A stretch of 48,190 nucleotides of DNA, taken from the NCBI GenBank assembly GCA_937951345.1, contig CALFCF010000005.1, positions 1 through 48,190 on the forward strand. Direction: 5' to 3'. Source of the DNA: an uncultured Granulosicoccaceae bacterium (GTDB taxonomy: Bacteria > Pseudomonadota > Gammaproteobacteria > Granulosicoccales > Granulosicoccaceae). Position numbers and translations under genes: made by a program. This document shows, piece by piece, positions 29,358 through 40,871 of the stretch; positions within the stretch are counted from its first letter, which is position 1, and each line of letters opens with the position of its first letter. Below the pieces are notes generated by a model. It saw only the letters and a list, made by a program, of their open reading frames with translations, had not been told where the DNA came from and searched no databases.

Positions 29358-29672
29358 TCAGCGCTCGATGGACGATTTCGTTACTGGAGCTATTTCTGCG
29401 CTGCGACCGATAAACTGGTAGAACGTTTCGTCATTACCGATCATGCCCAGCTCCAGCCGTGCGCGTTCCTCGATAGCATCCAGACCGGTTTTCAGGTCTT
29501 CCACTTCAGCTCGAAGTGCCTGATTACGGTTCTGCACCCGCGTGAGCTCTGTTCGCGCTTCGCGCAATTCGGTGTTTAGTCGTGTCAGCTCCTGCAGGCT
29601 ACCGTCACCAAATACCAGCCGATAGGACATCAGTGCCAGTAACATACCGAGAGCTACTACCGTCAATTTCAT
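29358..29672 (-). CDS. ftsB: Cell division protein FtsB
   Basis: This 104-residue bitopic protein has a short cytoplasmic N-terminus, one membrane helix (KLTVVALGMLLALMSYRLVFG) and a leucine-zipper-like coiled coil (LNTELREARTELTRVQNRNQALRAEVEDL), then ELGMIGNDETFYQ, the conserved end of FtsB. It bridges FtsL and FtsQ at the septum. Length matches E. coli FtsB (103). I chose ATG 29672; the frame extends to 29738 without conserved residues. A 7-bp tandem repeat lies 52 bases upstream. In many gammaproteobacteria ftsB directly follows eno; here 4.3 kb separates them. Confidence 0.92.
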   Translation of the reverse strand: MKLTVVALGMLLALMSYRLVFGDGSLQELTRLNTELREARTELTRVQNRNQALRAEVEDLKTGLDAIEERARLELGMIGNDETFYQFIGRSAEIAPVTKSSIER

Positions 29673-29723
29673 TATGCTGCTACCTGTGATGTCATATACC
29701 CATGGAGCAATGCCCATTAAGCG

Positions 29724-29756
29724 ACCAGCAACCAGCAACCAGCAACCAGCAACCAG
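29724..29756. repeat. 7-bp tandem repeat (ACCAGCA, 4.7 copies) upstream of ftsB
   Basis: Four exact copies of ACCAGCA and a partial fifth lie between divergent ftsB and the SDR gene, 52 bases from the ftsB ATG. They would fall in or near the ftsB promoter or leader, where copy-number change alters spacing. Confidence 0.9.
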
Positions 29757-29945
29757 TGATTAGCCACTCATTAGAGCGGCCACTAGTATAACCTATCTGC
29801 GCGATTATTAGCTGTCTCTACATACACCGGAACCCGCGCAGTATAATCAGGAACAGGCGGTTTGAAGCCCCCACTACGCCTGTCGGACTCACCAATCCGG
29901 TTATCGTTACTAAAAAATCACCGATATAATCGAAAGAGCAAACTT

Positions 29946-30710
29946 ATGAACAGCAAAAGCACTTCAAACCCTTTGGCTTTAGTGACCGGTGCTGCCCGTG
30001 GGATCGGACTTGCCTGTGCACGTGCACTCCAGGCAGATGGAGCGGAAATTGTACTGGCAGATATCGATAAGGAAGGTGTTGAAAAATCAGCTGAACTACT
30101 GGGTACAGGGGTGCAGGGGCTGGCCTGCGATGTATCGGAGCAGAAGCAGCTGGATGCCCTGTTTGACCATATCGAATCCGAAATTGGCACCGTCAACATA
30201 CTCGTAAACAATGCTGGAATCGCCAAACCTTGTGACTTTCTGGACGTCACACTTGATGAGTTCAAACAGGTTATTGATACGAATTTGACCAGCGTATTCT
30301 ACGCCACACAACGGGCAGCACGAAAAATGGTGGCAGAGAAAATCAGTGGCAGCATCATCAATATGTCATCGATTAACGCCCAGGTTGCAATCCCAGCAAT
30401 AGTCTCCTATTGCGCATCAAAGGGAGGCATTATGCAATTAACCAAGGCGACCGCTCTGGCACTGGCGTCTCATGGCATCCGCGTTAACGCGGTTGGTCCG
30501 GGGTCAATCGATACTGACATGCTGGCAAGTGTCAACGCCAATCCGGAAGCCATGAAGATGGTGATGTCTCGAACACCATTGGGTCGCCTCGGCGAGGCTG
30601 AGGAAATTGCAAATACGGTGGCCTTTCTTGCCAGTGATAAAGCGAGCTACATTACCGGCGAAACCATTTATGTCGATGGCGGGCGTCTCGGCCTGAACTA
30701 TGTTTGTTAA
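29946..30710 (+). CDS. Short-chain dehydrogenase/reductase (SDR)
   Basis: This 254-residue classical SDR has the cofactor motif TGAARGIG at residues 15-22, VLADID after the second strand (an Asp there suggests NAD preference), NNAG, the catalytic Ser in MSSINAQV, and the YCASKGG Tyr/Lys pair. The C-terminus SYITGETIYVDGGRLGLNYVC is typical of FabG-like enzymes. The substrate cannot be inferred. ATG 29946 is chosen; the frame reaches 29862 but that part is not conserved. It is the only plus-strand gene between 23.6 kb and the end of the window. Its TAA stop lies in the TTAA target duplication of mobile copy B, and the gene is undamaged. Confidence 0.9.
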   Translation: MNSKSTSNPLALVTGAARGIGLACARALQADGAEIVLADIDKEGVEKSAELLGTGVQGLACDVSEQKQLDALFDHIESEIGTVNILVNNAGIAKPCDFLDVTLDEFKQVIDTNLTSVFYATQRAARKMVAEKISGSIINMSSINAQVAIPAIVSYCASKGGIMQLTKATALALASHGIRVNAVGPGSIDTDMLASVNANPEAMKMVMSRTPLGRLGEAEEIANTVAFLASDKASYITGETIYVDGGRLGLNYVC

Positions 30711-30951
30711 CCTGCTCTATTCACGAAGGCGAAAACAGTGACAATGAAAACTGAGCCATTTCCAGTTAGAAAAGCAGTTTTCGCGTCGCTGCGGGTATTC
30801 GCACACTGTTTTCTATTCACCCCCAGTGCCCGTCTGCCGTCGCAGCTCATTCGATTGAGCTCAACCCGTAGATTTCTACGAATTTCGCTCAATCGAGCGA
30901 CCTGCTTAGGTAGCCAGACTCTGGTGGCGAACCCTTCATGAATAGAGCAGG
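30711..30951 (-). mobile_element. 241-bp palindromic MITE-like element, copy B
   Basis: Same length as copy A and inverted relative to it. The ends CCTGCTCTATTCACGAAGG and the complement of CCTGCTCTATTCATGAAGG match at 18 of 19. TTAA flanks both sides (30707-30710 and 30952-30955). The left TTAA contains the TAA stop of the SDR gene. All internal inverted repeats seen in copy A are kept. No transposase. Confidence 0.92.
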
Positions 30952-31044
30952 TTAAAACGCACGGCCTGTTAATTATGCATAATGTATCTGCAGGTTATGC
31001 ATGGGATAAAAAACTGGAAAAAAACTGGGACAAGGACTGCCTGG

Positions 31045-31081
31045 CCTGCTCTATTCATGAAGGGTTCGTGAATAGAGCAGG
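31045..31081. mobile_element. 37-bp remnant: fused terminal repeats of the same element, copy C
   Basis: The left end CCTGCTCTATTCATGAA is joined through GGG to the right end TTCGTGAATAGAGCAGG. The whole thing is a hairpin with 16 of 17 pairs. The entire interior of the 241-bp element is missing. The flanking bases are CTGG and CAAG, so no target duplication is seen. It lies 93 bases from copy B. Confidence 0.88.
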
Positions 31082-31105
31082 CAAGGCACTCGTTTATAGT
31101 TAACC

Positions 31106-31576
31106 TCAAATCCAGCATCGCACGTGCTTGCAATAGTTTTCAAAGTCGACACCAAAACGCTTGGCCAGCACCCGTTCCTCCGGGTTGATCTGAAAGATTT
31201 GAATATAAACAACAAATACGACCAGTAACACCAGTGCCCCGAGATTAGCCAGTGCGATGCACAATGCCGTGAGCATCAGCAGTACACCGAGATACATCGG
31301 ATTGCGCGAGAAGCGGTAAACGCCGCTGGTCACCAGCACACGGGTAGCCTCCGGATCCAGCGGGTTCACTGTTGTTTTATGTCGACGAAAGCTCAGTACC
31401 GCTGCCAGTCCGATCAGCAGCCCTGCTGATAACAGCACTAGCGCCGGTGTCAAACGCCAGACACGAGGCACATGCCAATACAGACTCAGGTCAAGCCCCG
31501 GCAACTGCTGTGCGACCAACCACATCATCACAGCACAAAACATGGCAACAATGGGTGGCGGTATTTTAAGTTCCAT
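31106..31576 (-). CDS. Isoprenylcysteine methyltransferase-like membrane protein
   Basis: This 156-residue membrane protein has four hydrophobic segments and the signature VYRFSRNPMYLGVLLMLTALC, then INPEERVLAKRFGVDFENYCKHVRCWI, typical of the ICMT/PEMT-like phospholipid or prenylcysteine methyltransferase superfamily that binds S-adenosylmethionine. Bacterial members mostly have unknown substrates. ATG 31576 is preferred; the frame runs to TTG 31594. It ends 26 bases after the PCD-fusion gene starts downstream of it in transcription, so both may share a transcript. Confidence 0.82.
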   Translation of the reverse strand: MELKIPPPIVAMFCAVMMWLVAQQLPGLDLSLYWHVPRVWRLTPALVLLSAGLLIGLAAVLSFRRHKTTVNPLDPEATRVLVTSGVYRFSRNPMYLGVLLMLTALCIALANLGALVLLVVFVVYIQIFQINPEERVLAKRFGVDFENYCKHVRCWI

Positions 31577-31602
31577 GATCGATAGTCTGTCCAACTTCCA
31601 AA

Positions 31603-32742
31603 TCAGCTGTAGTTCAGATCGTACGTCCGGTCAAAGTACTCAGCCAGCGCAATATCTCGTAGCGTTACGCAGGGATTCTCTGCATCCCACGTTTTCAGTG
31701 TTACAGTCAACTTGCGATAGCTGTGAAGAAAAACCGGATGATGGTCAGCAACATCACAGCCGAGAGAAACGCAGTCCATAAAGTGGATTGCCTGAGCAAA
31801 TGATTTAAACTGAAAAGTACGTTGCAATGAATCCACGGGGCCATTTTTTTGACCTTCTTCCCGGGTTTTATTTTGCGAATCGTTGCCAGCATTTATTTGT
31901 GCATCAGCATTTTCAGTGTCAACCAGCCACTCGCGGGCGACTGCTGGATTGATACTTTCGATGTCAATACCGGTCAACGGTATTTTAGGCCGATAGCGCC
32001 CTACGGGATAACCATTGATGCCATTCAACGCCCCACTGCAAGGACCACAATCCAGATCACTGTAGACTCTGGAGCGCAGCAATTCGAGATCATGTAACAG
32101 GTGTGTAGAGCGCACACACACGGATCGAAACCGCTTTCCAATATCGCTCCCAGTGTCTGTCGCGGCGTTACGTTCATGTACAGCTGCGTCATTGTTCGGC
32201 AAGCGTTTTGGCATACTAGTGAATACCGAGTCACTTGACGACTGAAGCAGGACGGGTAAAAGACGGCAACCAGTTGCAGCGATAGCACACAGCCAGTCCG
32301 CCATTTCAATCGACGCATCCGGTAACTTTTCCGGTGACACTGAAGGGTGCAGATAGGCTGGTGCACCTGCGACAGCATGACGTAATGTCTTTGCATGAAG
32401 CGCCCCGGATTCATGGGAATGATGTGTTGAACCATCAAGCAACACAACGCATAAGTCACCATCATTGAGTGACCGCTCAAGCAGTACCGGATTCGTCCCA
32501 TCGTGCTGATCCGGTAATACCTGCTCAGAACGGGTGTCGACGCTTACAGCCAACGGATTGTCCAGACGGGTATTCCAAAAACAAATAAGTGACGGTGCAA
32601 CGGTTAGCGATTTTGATGCACTGCCGTTTGCGGATGACTCCGAATCAGTGCTGAAAATAGCGCTAAACAGCGAGTTAATAATCGCTGCAGGTGCAGAAGT
32701 CGCCAAAACCAGCGCTATCTGGCGGCAGGGAGTTGCTGACAT
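31603..32742 (-). CDS. Unknown N-terminal region fused to a pterin-4a-carbinolamine dehydratase-like domain
   Basis: This is a 379-residue protein. Residues about 305-375 look like pterin carbinolamine dehydratase (PhhB/DCoH): RTFQFKSFAQAIHFMDCV, then DVADHHPVFLHSY, KLTVTLKTW and a final Asp in VTLRDIA. These fit the published active-site pattern as I recall it ([EDKH]-x3-H-[HN]-[PCS]-x5-6-[YWF]-x9-[HW]-x8-15-D), with Trp at the third key position. Residues 1-300 match nothing I know; they include a hydrophobic start, a DCGPCSG segment near 240 and an acidic linker. Normal dehydratases are about 100-120 residues, so this is a large fusion. It may recycle pterin cofactor or act in Moco/folate metabolism. 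It is preceded by a 12-bp tandem repeat. Confidence 0.7.
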   Translation of the reverse strand: MSATPCRQIALVLATSAPAAIINSLFSAIFSTDSESSANGSASKSLTVAPSLICFWNTRLDNPLAVSVDTRSEQVLPDQHDGTNPVLLERSLNDGDLCVVLLDGSTHHSHESGALHAKTLRHAVAGAPAYLHPSVSPEKLPDASIEMADWLCAIAATGCRLLPVLLQSSSDSVFTSMPKRLPNNDAAVHERNAATDTGSDIGKRFRSVCVRSTHLLHDLELLRSRVYSDLDCGPCSGALNGINGYPVGRYRPKIPLTGIDIESINPAVAREWLVDTENADAQINAGNDSQNKTREEGQKNGPVDSLQRTFQFKSFAQAIHFMDCVSLGCDVADHHPVFLHSYRKLTVTLKTWDAENPCVTLRDIALAEYFDRTYDLNYS

Positions 32743-33088
32743 AGTATTGCCGGACTGAAATCTGGCTATATTGTAGCGCTTAACGCCAATACATACAGAA
32801 GTACATACAGAAGTACAGACAGAAGTACAGACAGAAGTACAGACAGCAACTCTTACGGCAATACAATCCGGTCAGTAATACAAACACCAGGTGGTGTGTA
32901 GCTCGGGTGTCGATCGTACAGCGGGAGATTCAAGCGGATGATTCAAATGACTGCCATCAAACAATATCACCAGAATGGCATCGTCATTGGTAAAAATCGG
33001 TAACTACTTCGGTCTGAGGGCTGACAACAAGATCGATAACAAGATCGAGCAATAGAGGACTTTGAAGTGTCCCGGCATTGTGCAACGG
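32743..33088. other. Intergenic region with tandem repeats
   Basis: This 346-base stretch lies between the YHS gene and the PCD-fusion gene. It holds the 12-bp repeat array and a shorter duplication of ACAAGATCGATA/ACAAGATCGAGC near 33029-33052. A weak minus-strand TACAAT (about 32770-32775) could serve the PCD-fusion gene. Nothing else was seen. Confidence 0.5.
32790..32849. repeat. 12-bp tandem repeat, five copies
   Basis: Units are TACATACAGAAG twice, TACAGACAGAAG twice and TACAGACAGCAA once, covering 60 bases. The array ends 48 bases before the ATG of the PCD-fusion gene on the minus strand, in its presumed promoter. The two unit types show stepwise duplication. No spacers, so not CRISPR. 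Confidence 0.95.
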
Positions 33089-33712
33089 TTACGACACCGA
33101 TGACTTTACCGGTTCTGCCAAGTCAACAAGTAGATCCGGGTATTGCTGATTAGCCTTATCTATCATCCTGCTGGAGTTTCGTAACCAATGACGATGAAAT
33201 TTGTCTTTGTAGTTCAAATATAACTTGCCATCCACAACCGCCCAGCTGTACGGATCTATCTTGACCAGATAGCCGTTCGCAACACCATGTGCGGAATAAC
33301 CGCCATATTGAGGGGCAAACACTTCCGGGTTTTTTATAAAAATATCCCGGTTTGCTGCACTCGAAAAATACCAGGTCGCACCGCGCCAACTGAATTTATA
33401 ATTCATGCTGCCCTTCGTTGCGCGATGGTTCAGAAAGTAAGACACCGGGTCATACCCCATGATCGCTATTCCACTTTCCTGCCAGACACCGGGCCCCAGC
33501 TGCCTCAGTGTGTTGATGGGTTGCTCGTGATTCAAAGCAATGATATCCGGCAAACCTTCTTCACCAGAATTGTCCGTACCGGCATGAAGGCTAAGCGCCA
33601 CCAACGTCGAAAGCAGCACAGTACAGCAGGTGCGGCATATCAACCCCCGGTTGAGGAATCCGCTTGAAACTGCAAAAGCTGAGAAAAGTCTGATTATTGA
33701 GTGTCTGTGCAT
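33089..33712 (-). CDS. YHS domain protein, exported
   Basis: This 207-residue protein has a hydrophobic segment near residues 28-47 (CCTVLLSTLVALSLHAG), probably a signal or anchor. A YHS-type domain follows: IAIMGYDPVSYFLNHRATKGSMNYKFSWRGATWYFSSAANRDIFIKNPEVFAPQYGGYSAHGVANG. YHS domains are often metal-associated or accompany copper/heavy-metal proteins, but this periplasmic subtype has no known role. It is in the accessory stretch between eno and ftsB. The start is ATG 33712; GTG or ATG inside the first 30 residues is possible. Confidence 0.85.
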   Translation of the reverse strand: MHRHSIIRLFSAFAVSSGFLNRGLICRTCCTVLLSTLVALSLHAGTDNSGEEGLPDIIALNHEQPINTLRQLGPGVWQESGIAIMGYDPVSYFLNHRATKGSMNYKFSWRGATWYFSSAANRDIFIKNPEVFAPQYGGYSAHGVANGYLVKIDPYSWAVVDGKLYLNYKDKFHRHWLRNSSRMIDKANQQYPDLLVDLAEPVKSSVS

Positions 33713-33961
33713 CCCGGCGCCTGTTGTACTACTCGTTTGCTAGTAGGACGCAAATTCCAGGCGATCGTTCCGGTTCGCAGATTAAAAAAAATGATTAGTT
33801 GGATTAGTTAGTTCGATGGGTTGCTATCTATTTGCGCAGGTATCTGCTCACCACCGGTTCTGATTATTGCCTATGATTAGTACGCCCGATCTATACACCG
33901 GGCGCAGTTCTCTTGTCGGAAAGTAGCTATGCAGGGGTGAAACTGTGACGGCCGTTGCGGT

Positions 33962-35278
<1,317 letters not shown>

Positions 35279-35289
35279 CTATCGTCCGC

Positions 35290-38313
<3,024 letters not shown>

Positions 38314-39669
38314 CTACAGGTACAGGGCGGAAACCGCCAGACCATACACTGCAGCTATTTCACCATTGATATAAATCAAGGGATAACGGATACGCTCCCA
38401 CGGTGGCACACCTGCCTCCTGGAACAGCTTTTTTATCGACTTGTGACTGATGCCGGAAGTTTGTACCCCCGTTACCGAGTGCAAGTGGAGCGCAATTCGC
38501 TCTCCACCTGCTCTGCTGCGAACCTGCACTAACGCACCCGGTGGAATACGCAGACCACGCTCAGACAGTTGTTGACGCGTGAGCGTACAATCAATTTCGG
38601 AAATCACCAGCTCCTCCTGGCTTGCGGGCCATGTATGACAAAAAGCACTGCCGTGCTGTTGAGGCTTCTCCAGTAAGTAGAGGTGTTCCCGGTAACGGCG
38701 CAAATCATAGCTGCTGCCGTTAACAGCACCCGTCGTCGCTGCTGAATTCAGAAGCTCTCGCTCGACAGAATCGAGCAGTTGACGCGAAGGCATTGGCAAG
38801 CACTGACGCCTGATCCATTCGCGCAGCGCGTTGTTACGCCTCGCCTCGCTCATATCACGCAACAATGCAATATCAAGTTTGCCTCCCTGCGCTGGATTGC
38901 TGCTGAGGTTTTCCAGATCTATCGCTGCCAGCGCCGTTTGCAGTTCAGCGGTTGTTTGACAGTTCGCTGCAGTACGGGTGAGTGTTTGTGTCGCAGATGG
39001 CCAACGCTCCCTGAGCAGGGGAAGCACTTTGTGTCGAACGAAATTCCGATCGAATTTCAGATTCTCGTTGGATGGGTCATTGATGTAGTACAGCTGATGG
39101 AGAATGGCATAGGCGGATAGCTCATCACGATTACAGGCTAACAACGGTCGCAGCAATAGACCATCGCAAAACTTCCGCCTCACCGCCATACCGGCGAGCC
39201 CGTCAGGACCACTACCGCGGATGGCACGCATCAGCAACAGCTCAGCTTGGTCATCTGCGTGATGGCCGAGCAATAGCACATCACTATCGCGCATCAATTG
39301 CTCGAAAACGCGGTAACGCGCATCACGCAGTGCCGACTCCAGCCCCTGCTTGCTCTTGACCCGGTCAAAACGATCATCCTGGGCAATGCTCTGGCTTTGA
39401 AAAAATATCTGCAAGTCATCACACACCCGCTGACAGTGATTAACCCACTGCGGGCTTTCGACATGCTGCGCATGGTTTACATGCACTGCCAACACACGCC
39501 CAAATTGCGATTTCGGTAGAGACGCTAACAATGAATGCAGCAGTACATGAGAATCGAGTCCACCGCTAAAACCAACAATAAGGCGGGGTGTTCCGGGGAT
39601 TTCCAACAGTGATGCCGCCACAGCCTGCACCGGCGCAAACGCAGTGGCAGTGTCGGAGTTTTCGGTCAC
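38314..39669 (-). CDS. tilS: tRNA(Ile)-lysidine synthase
   Basis: This 451-residue enzyme changes the anticodon C34 of tRNA-Ile(CAU) to lysidine. The PP-loop SGGLDS is at residues 35-40 (LIVGFSGGLDSHVLLHSL), followed by AVHVNHAQH, LLLGHHADDQAELLLMRAIRGSGPDGLAGM and DPSNENLKFDRNFVRHKVLPLL. The C-terminal domain (SHKSIKKLFQEAGVPPWERIRYPLIYINGEIAAV) is complete, as in the long gammaproteobacterial form. It is essential in most bacteria. The start is ATG 39669. Confidence 0.96.
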   Translation of the reverse strand: MTENSDTATAFAPVQAVAASLLEIPGTPRLIVGFSGGLDSHVLLHSLLASLPKSQFGRVLAVHVNHAQHVESPQWVNHCQRVCDDLQIFFQSQSIAQDDRFDRVKSKQGLESALRDARYRVFEQLMRDSDVLLLGHHADDQAELLLMRAIRGSGPDGLAGMAVRRKFCDGLLLRPLLACNRDELSAYAILHQLYYINDPSNENLKFDRNFVRHKVLPLLRERWPSATQTLTRTAANCQTTAELQTALAAIDLENLSSNPAQGGKLDIALLRDMSEARRNNALREWIRRQCLPMPSRQLLDSVERELLNSAATTGAVNGSSYDLRRYREHLYLLEKPQQHGSAFCHTWPASQEELVISEIDCTLTRQQLSERGLRIPPGALVQVRSRAGGERIALHLHSVTGVQTSGISHKSIKKLFQEAGVPPWERIRYPLIYINGEIAAVYGLAVSALYL

Positions 39670-39721
39670 AATTCAGTCACAGGTTTACGGCAGGCTAGAC
39701 GGCTCCGTCGATAAGGGATCC

Positions 39722-39753
39722 GATCCGGTGCACTTACGATCCGGTGCATTTAC
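39722..39753. repeat. 16-bp direct repeat, two copies
   Basis: GATCCGGTGCACTTAC is followed directly by GATCCGGTGCATTTAC (one difference) in the 178-base gap between tilS and accA, upstream of tilS. It may be part of the tilS leader. No function is assigned. Confidence 0.85.
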
Positions 39754-39847
39754 AAAGTGGCGACGTGAAAATGGGCATTAAAGCCGACCTGCAATACCCA
39801 CACGGCCCAGGCTGTGAACAACAGTTCGAACAGTCCTGAGCGGGTTG

Positions 39848-40816
39848 TCACGCGTTATTCTCTTCCTGGAATTCGCCGAACTGACGCCATTTCTCGCGTC
39901 TGTTGCGAATTAACTCATCGATACTTAGCTGTTGTTGAGCCGCTAGCTCTTCTTTCAGAGCGGCAGCCAGAGTGGCCGCCATTTTATCCGGATTCTGATG
40001 AGCACCACCGAGCGGTTCATTGACCACACGATCCACTAGCTTCAGCCCCAGCAGTCGGCTCGATGTTATGCCCATGGCTTCTGCCGCATCAGATGCTTTT
40101 TCGGCACTCTTGTAGAGTATCGAGGCACAACCTTCCGGCGATATAACCGAGTAAATTGCATACTCCAGCATCAATACACGATCCGCGATTCCAATCGCTA
40201 AAGCACCTCCCGATCCGCCTTCACCAATTACGGTCGATATGATCGGTGTTCTTAATTCCGACATCACAAATAAATTTCTCGCGATGGCCTCTGATTGACC
40301 TCGCTCCTCGGCTCCAATTCCGGGATAGGCGCCCGGTGTATCGATGAACGTCAGTACCGGCAACTCAAATCGTTCAGCCAGTTCCATCAACCGTTTTGCC
40401 TTGCGATAACCCTCGGGTCTGGGCATACCGAAATTGTGCTTGATCTTGGCTTTGGTATCGCGGCCTTTCTCGTGACCGATAATAACCACCGGATGACCGT
40501 CCAGTCTTGCCATACCTCCAATGATCGCGCGGTCATCGCCATACAAACGGTCGCCGTGTAACTCTTTAAAATCGGTAAACAGGGCGTCGATGTAAAATCG
40601 CAGATAGGGTCGCAGTTTGTGACGTGCGATCTGCGCTACTTGCCAGGCGTTGAGTTTGCTGAAAATTCCCTGCGTCAGAGAATCGAGTTTATTTTCGAGT
40701 TTGGTGACTTCATCGCTGATATTTATATCAGCGTCCTCAGTGGCAAACTGCAGCTCGCGTATTTTCGCCTGAAGTTCCGCAATCGGCTGTTCGAAGTCTA
40801 GGTAGTCCGGATTCAT
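39848..40816 (-). CDS. accA: Acetyl-CoA carboxylase carboxyltransferase subunit alpha
   Basis: This 322-residue subunit forms malonyl-CoA with AccD. Features: N-terminal helix ([22 protein letters not shown]), [95 protein letters not shown] and [21 protein letters not shown]. Length matches E. coli (319). ATG 40816 lacks a Shine-Dalgarno sequence; a TATAAT sits at 40828-40823 just upstream. It lies 55 bases after dnaE. Confidence 0.97.
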   Translation of the reverse strand: MNPDYLDFEQPIAELQAKIRELQFATEDADINISDEVTKLENKLDSLTQGIFSKLNAWQVAQIARHKLRPYLRFYIDALFTDFKELHGDRLYGDDRAIIGGMARLDGHPVVIIGHEKGRDTKAKIKHNFGMPRPEGYRKAKRLMELAERFELPVLTFIDTPGAYPGIGAEERGQSEAIARNLFVMSELRTPIISTVIGEGGSGGALAIGIADRVLMLEYAIYSVISPEGCASILYKSAEKASDAAEAMGITSSRLLGLKLVDRVVNEPLGGAHQNPDKMAATLAAALKEELAAQQQLSIDELIRNRREKWRQFGEFQEENNA

Positions 40817-40871
40817 GGTTGAATTATAACGCGATGTCGCATACTGGCGGTAAGCCGTATACACATTGGCT

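Noticed and set aside
32878..33060. Possible tRNA or small RNA in the YHS/PCD gap
   Set aside because: No cloverleaf, anticodon loop or stable hairpin with T tract could be drawn.
33880..33907. Inverted repeat CGCCCG/CGGGCG downstream of eno as a terminator
   Set aside because: Only six pairs, a ten-base loop and no T run on the relevant strand.
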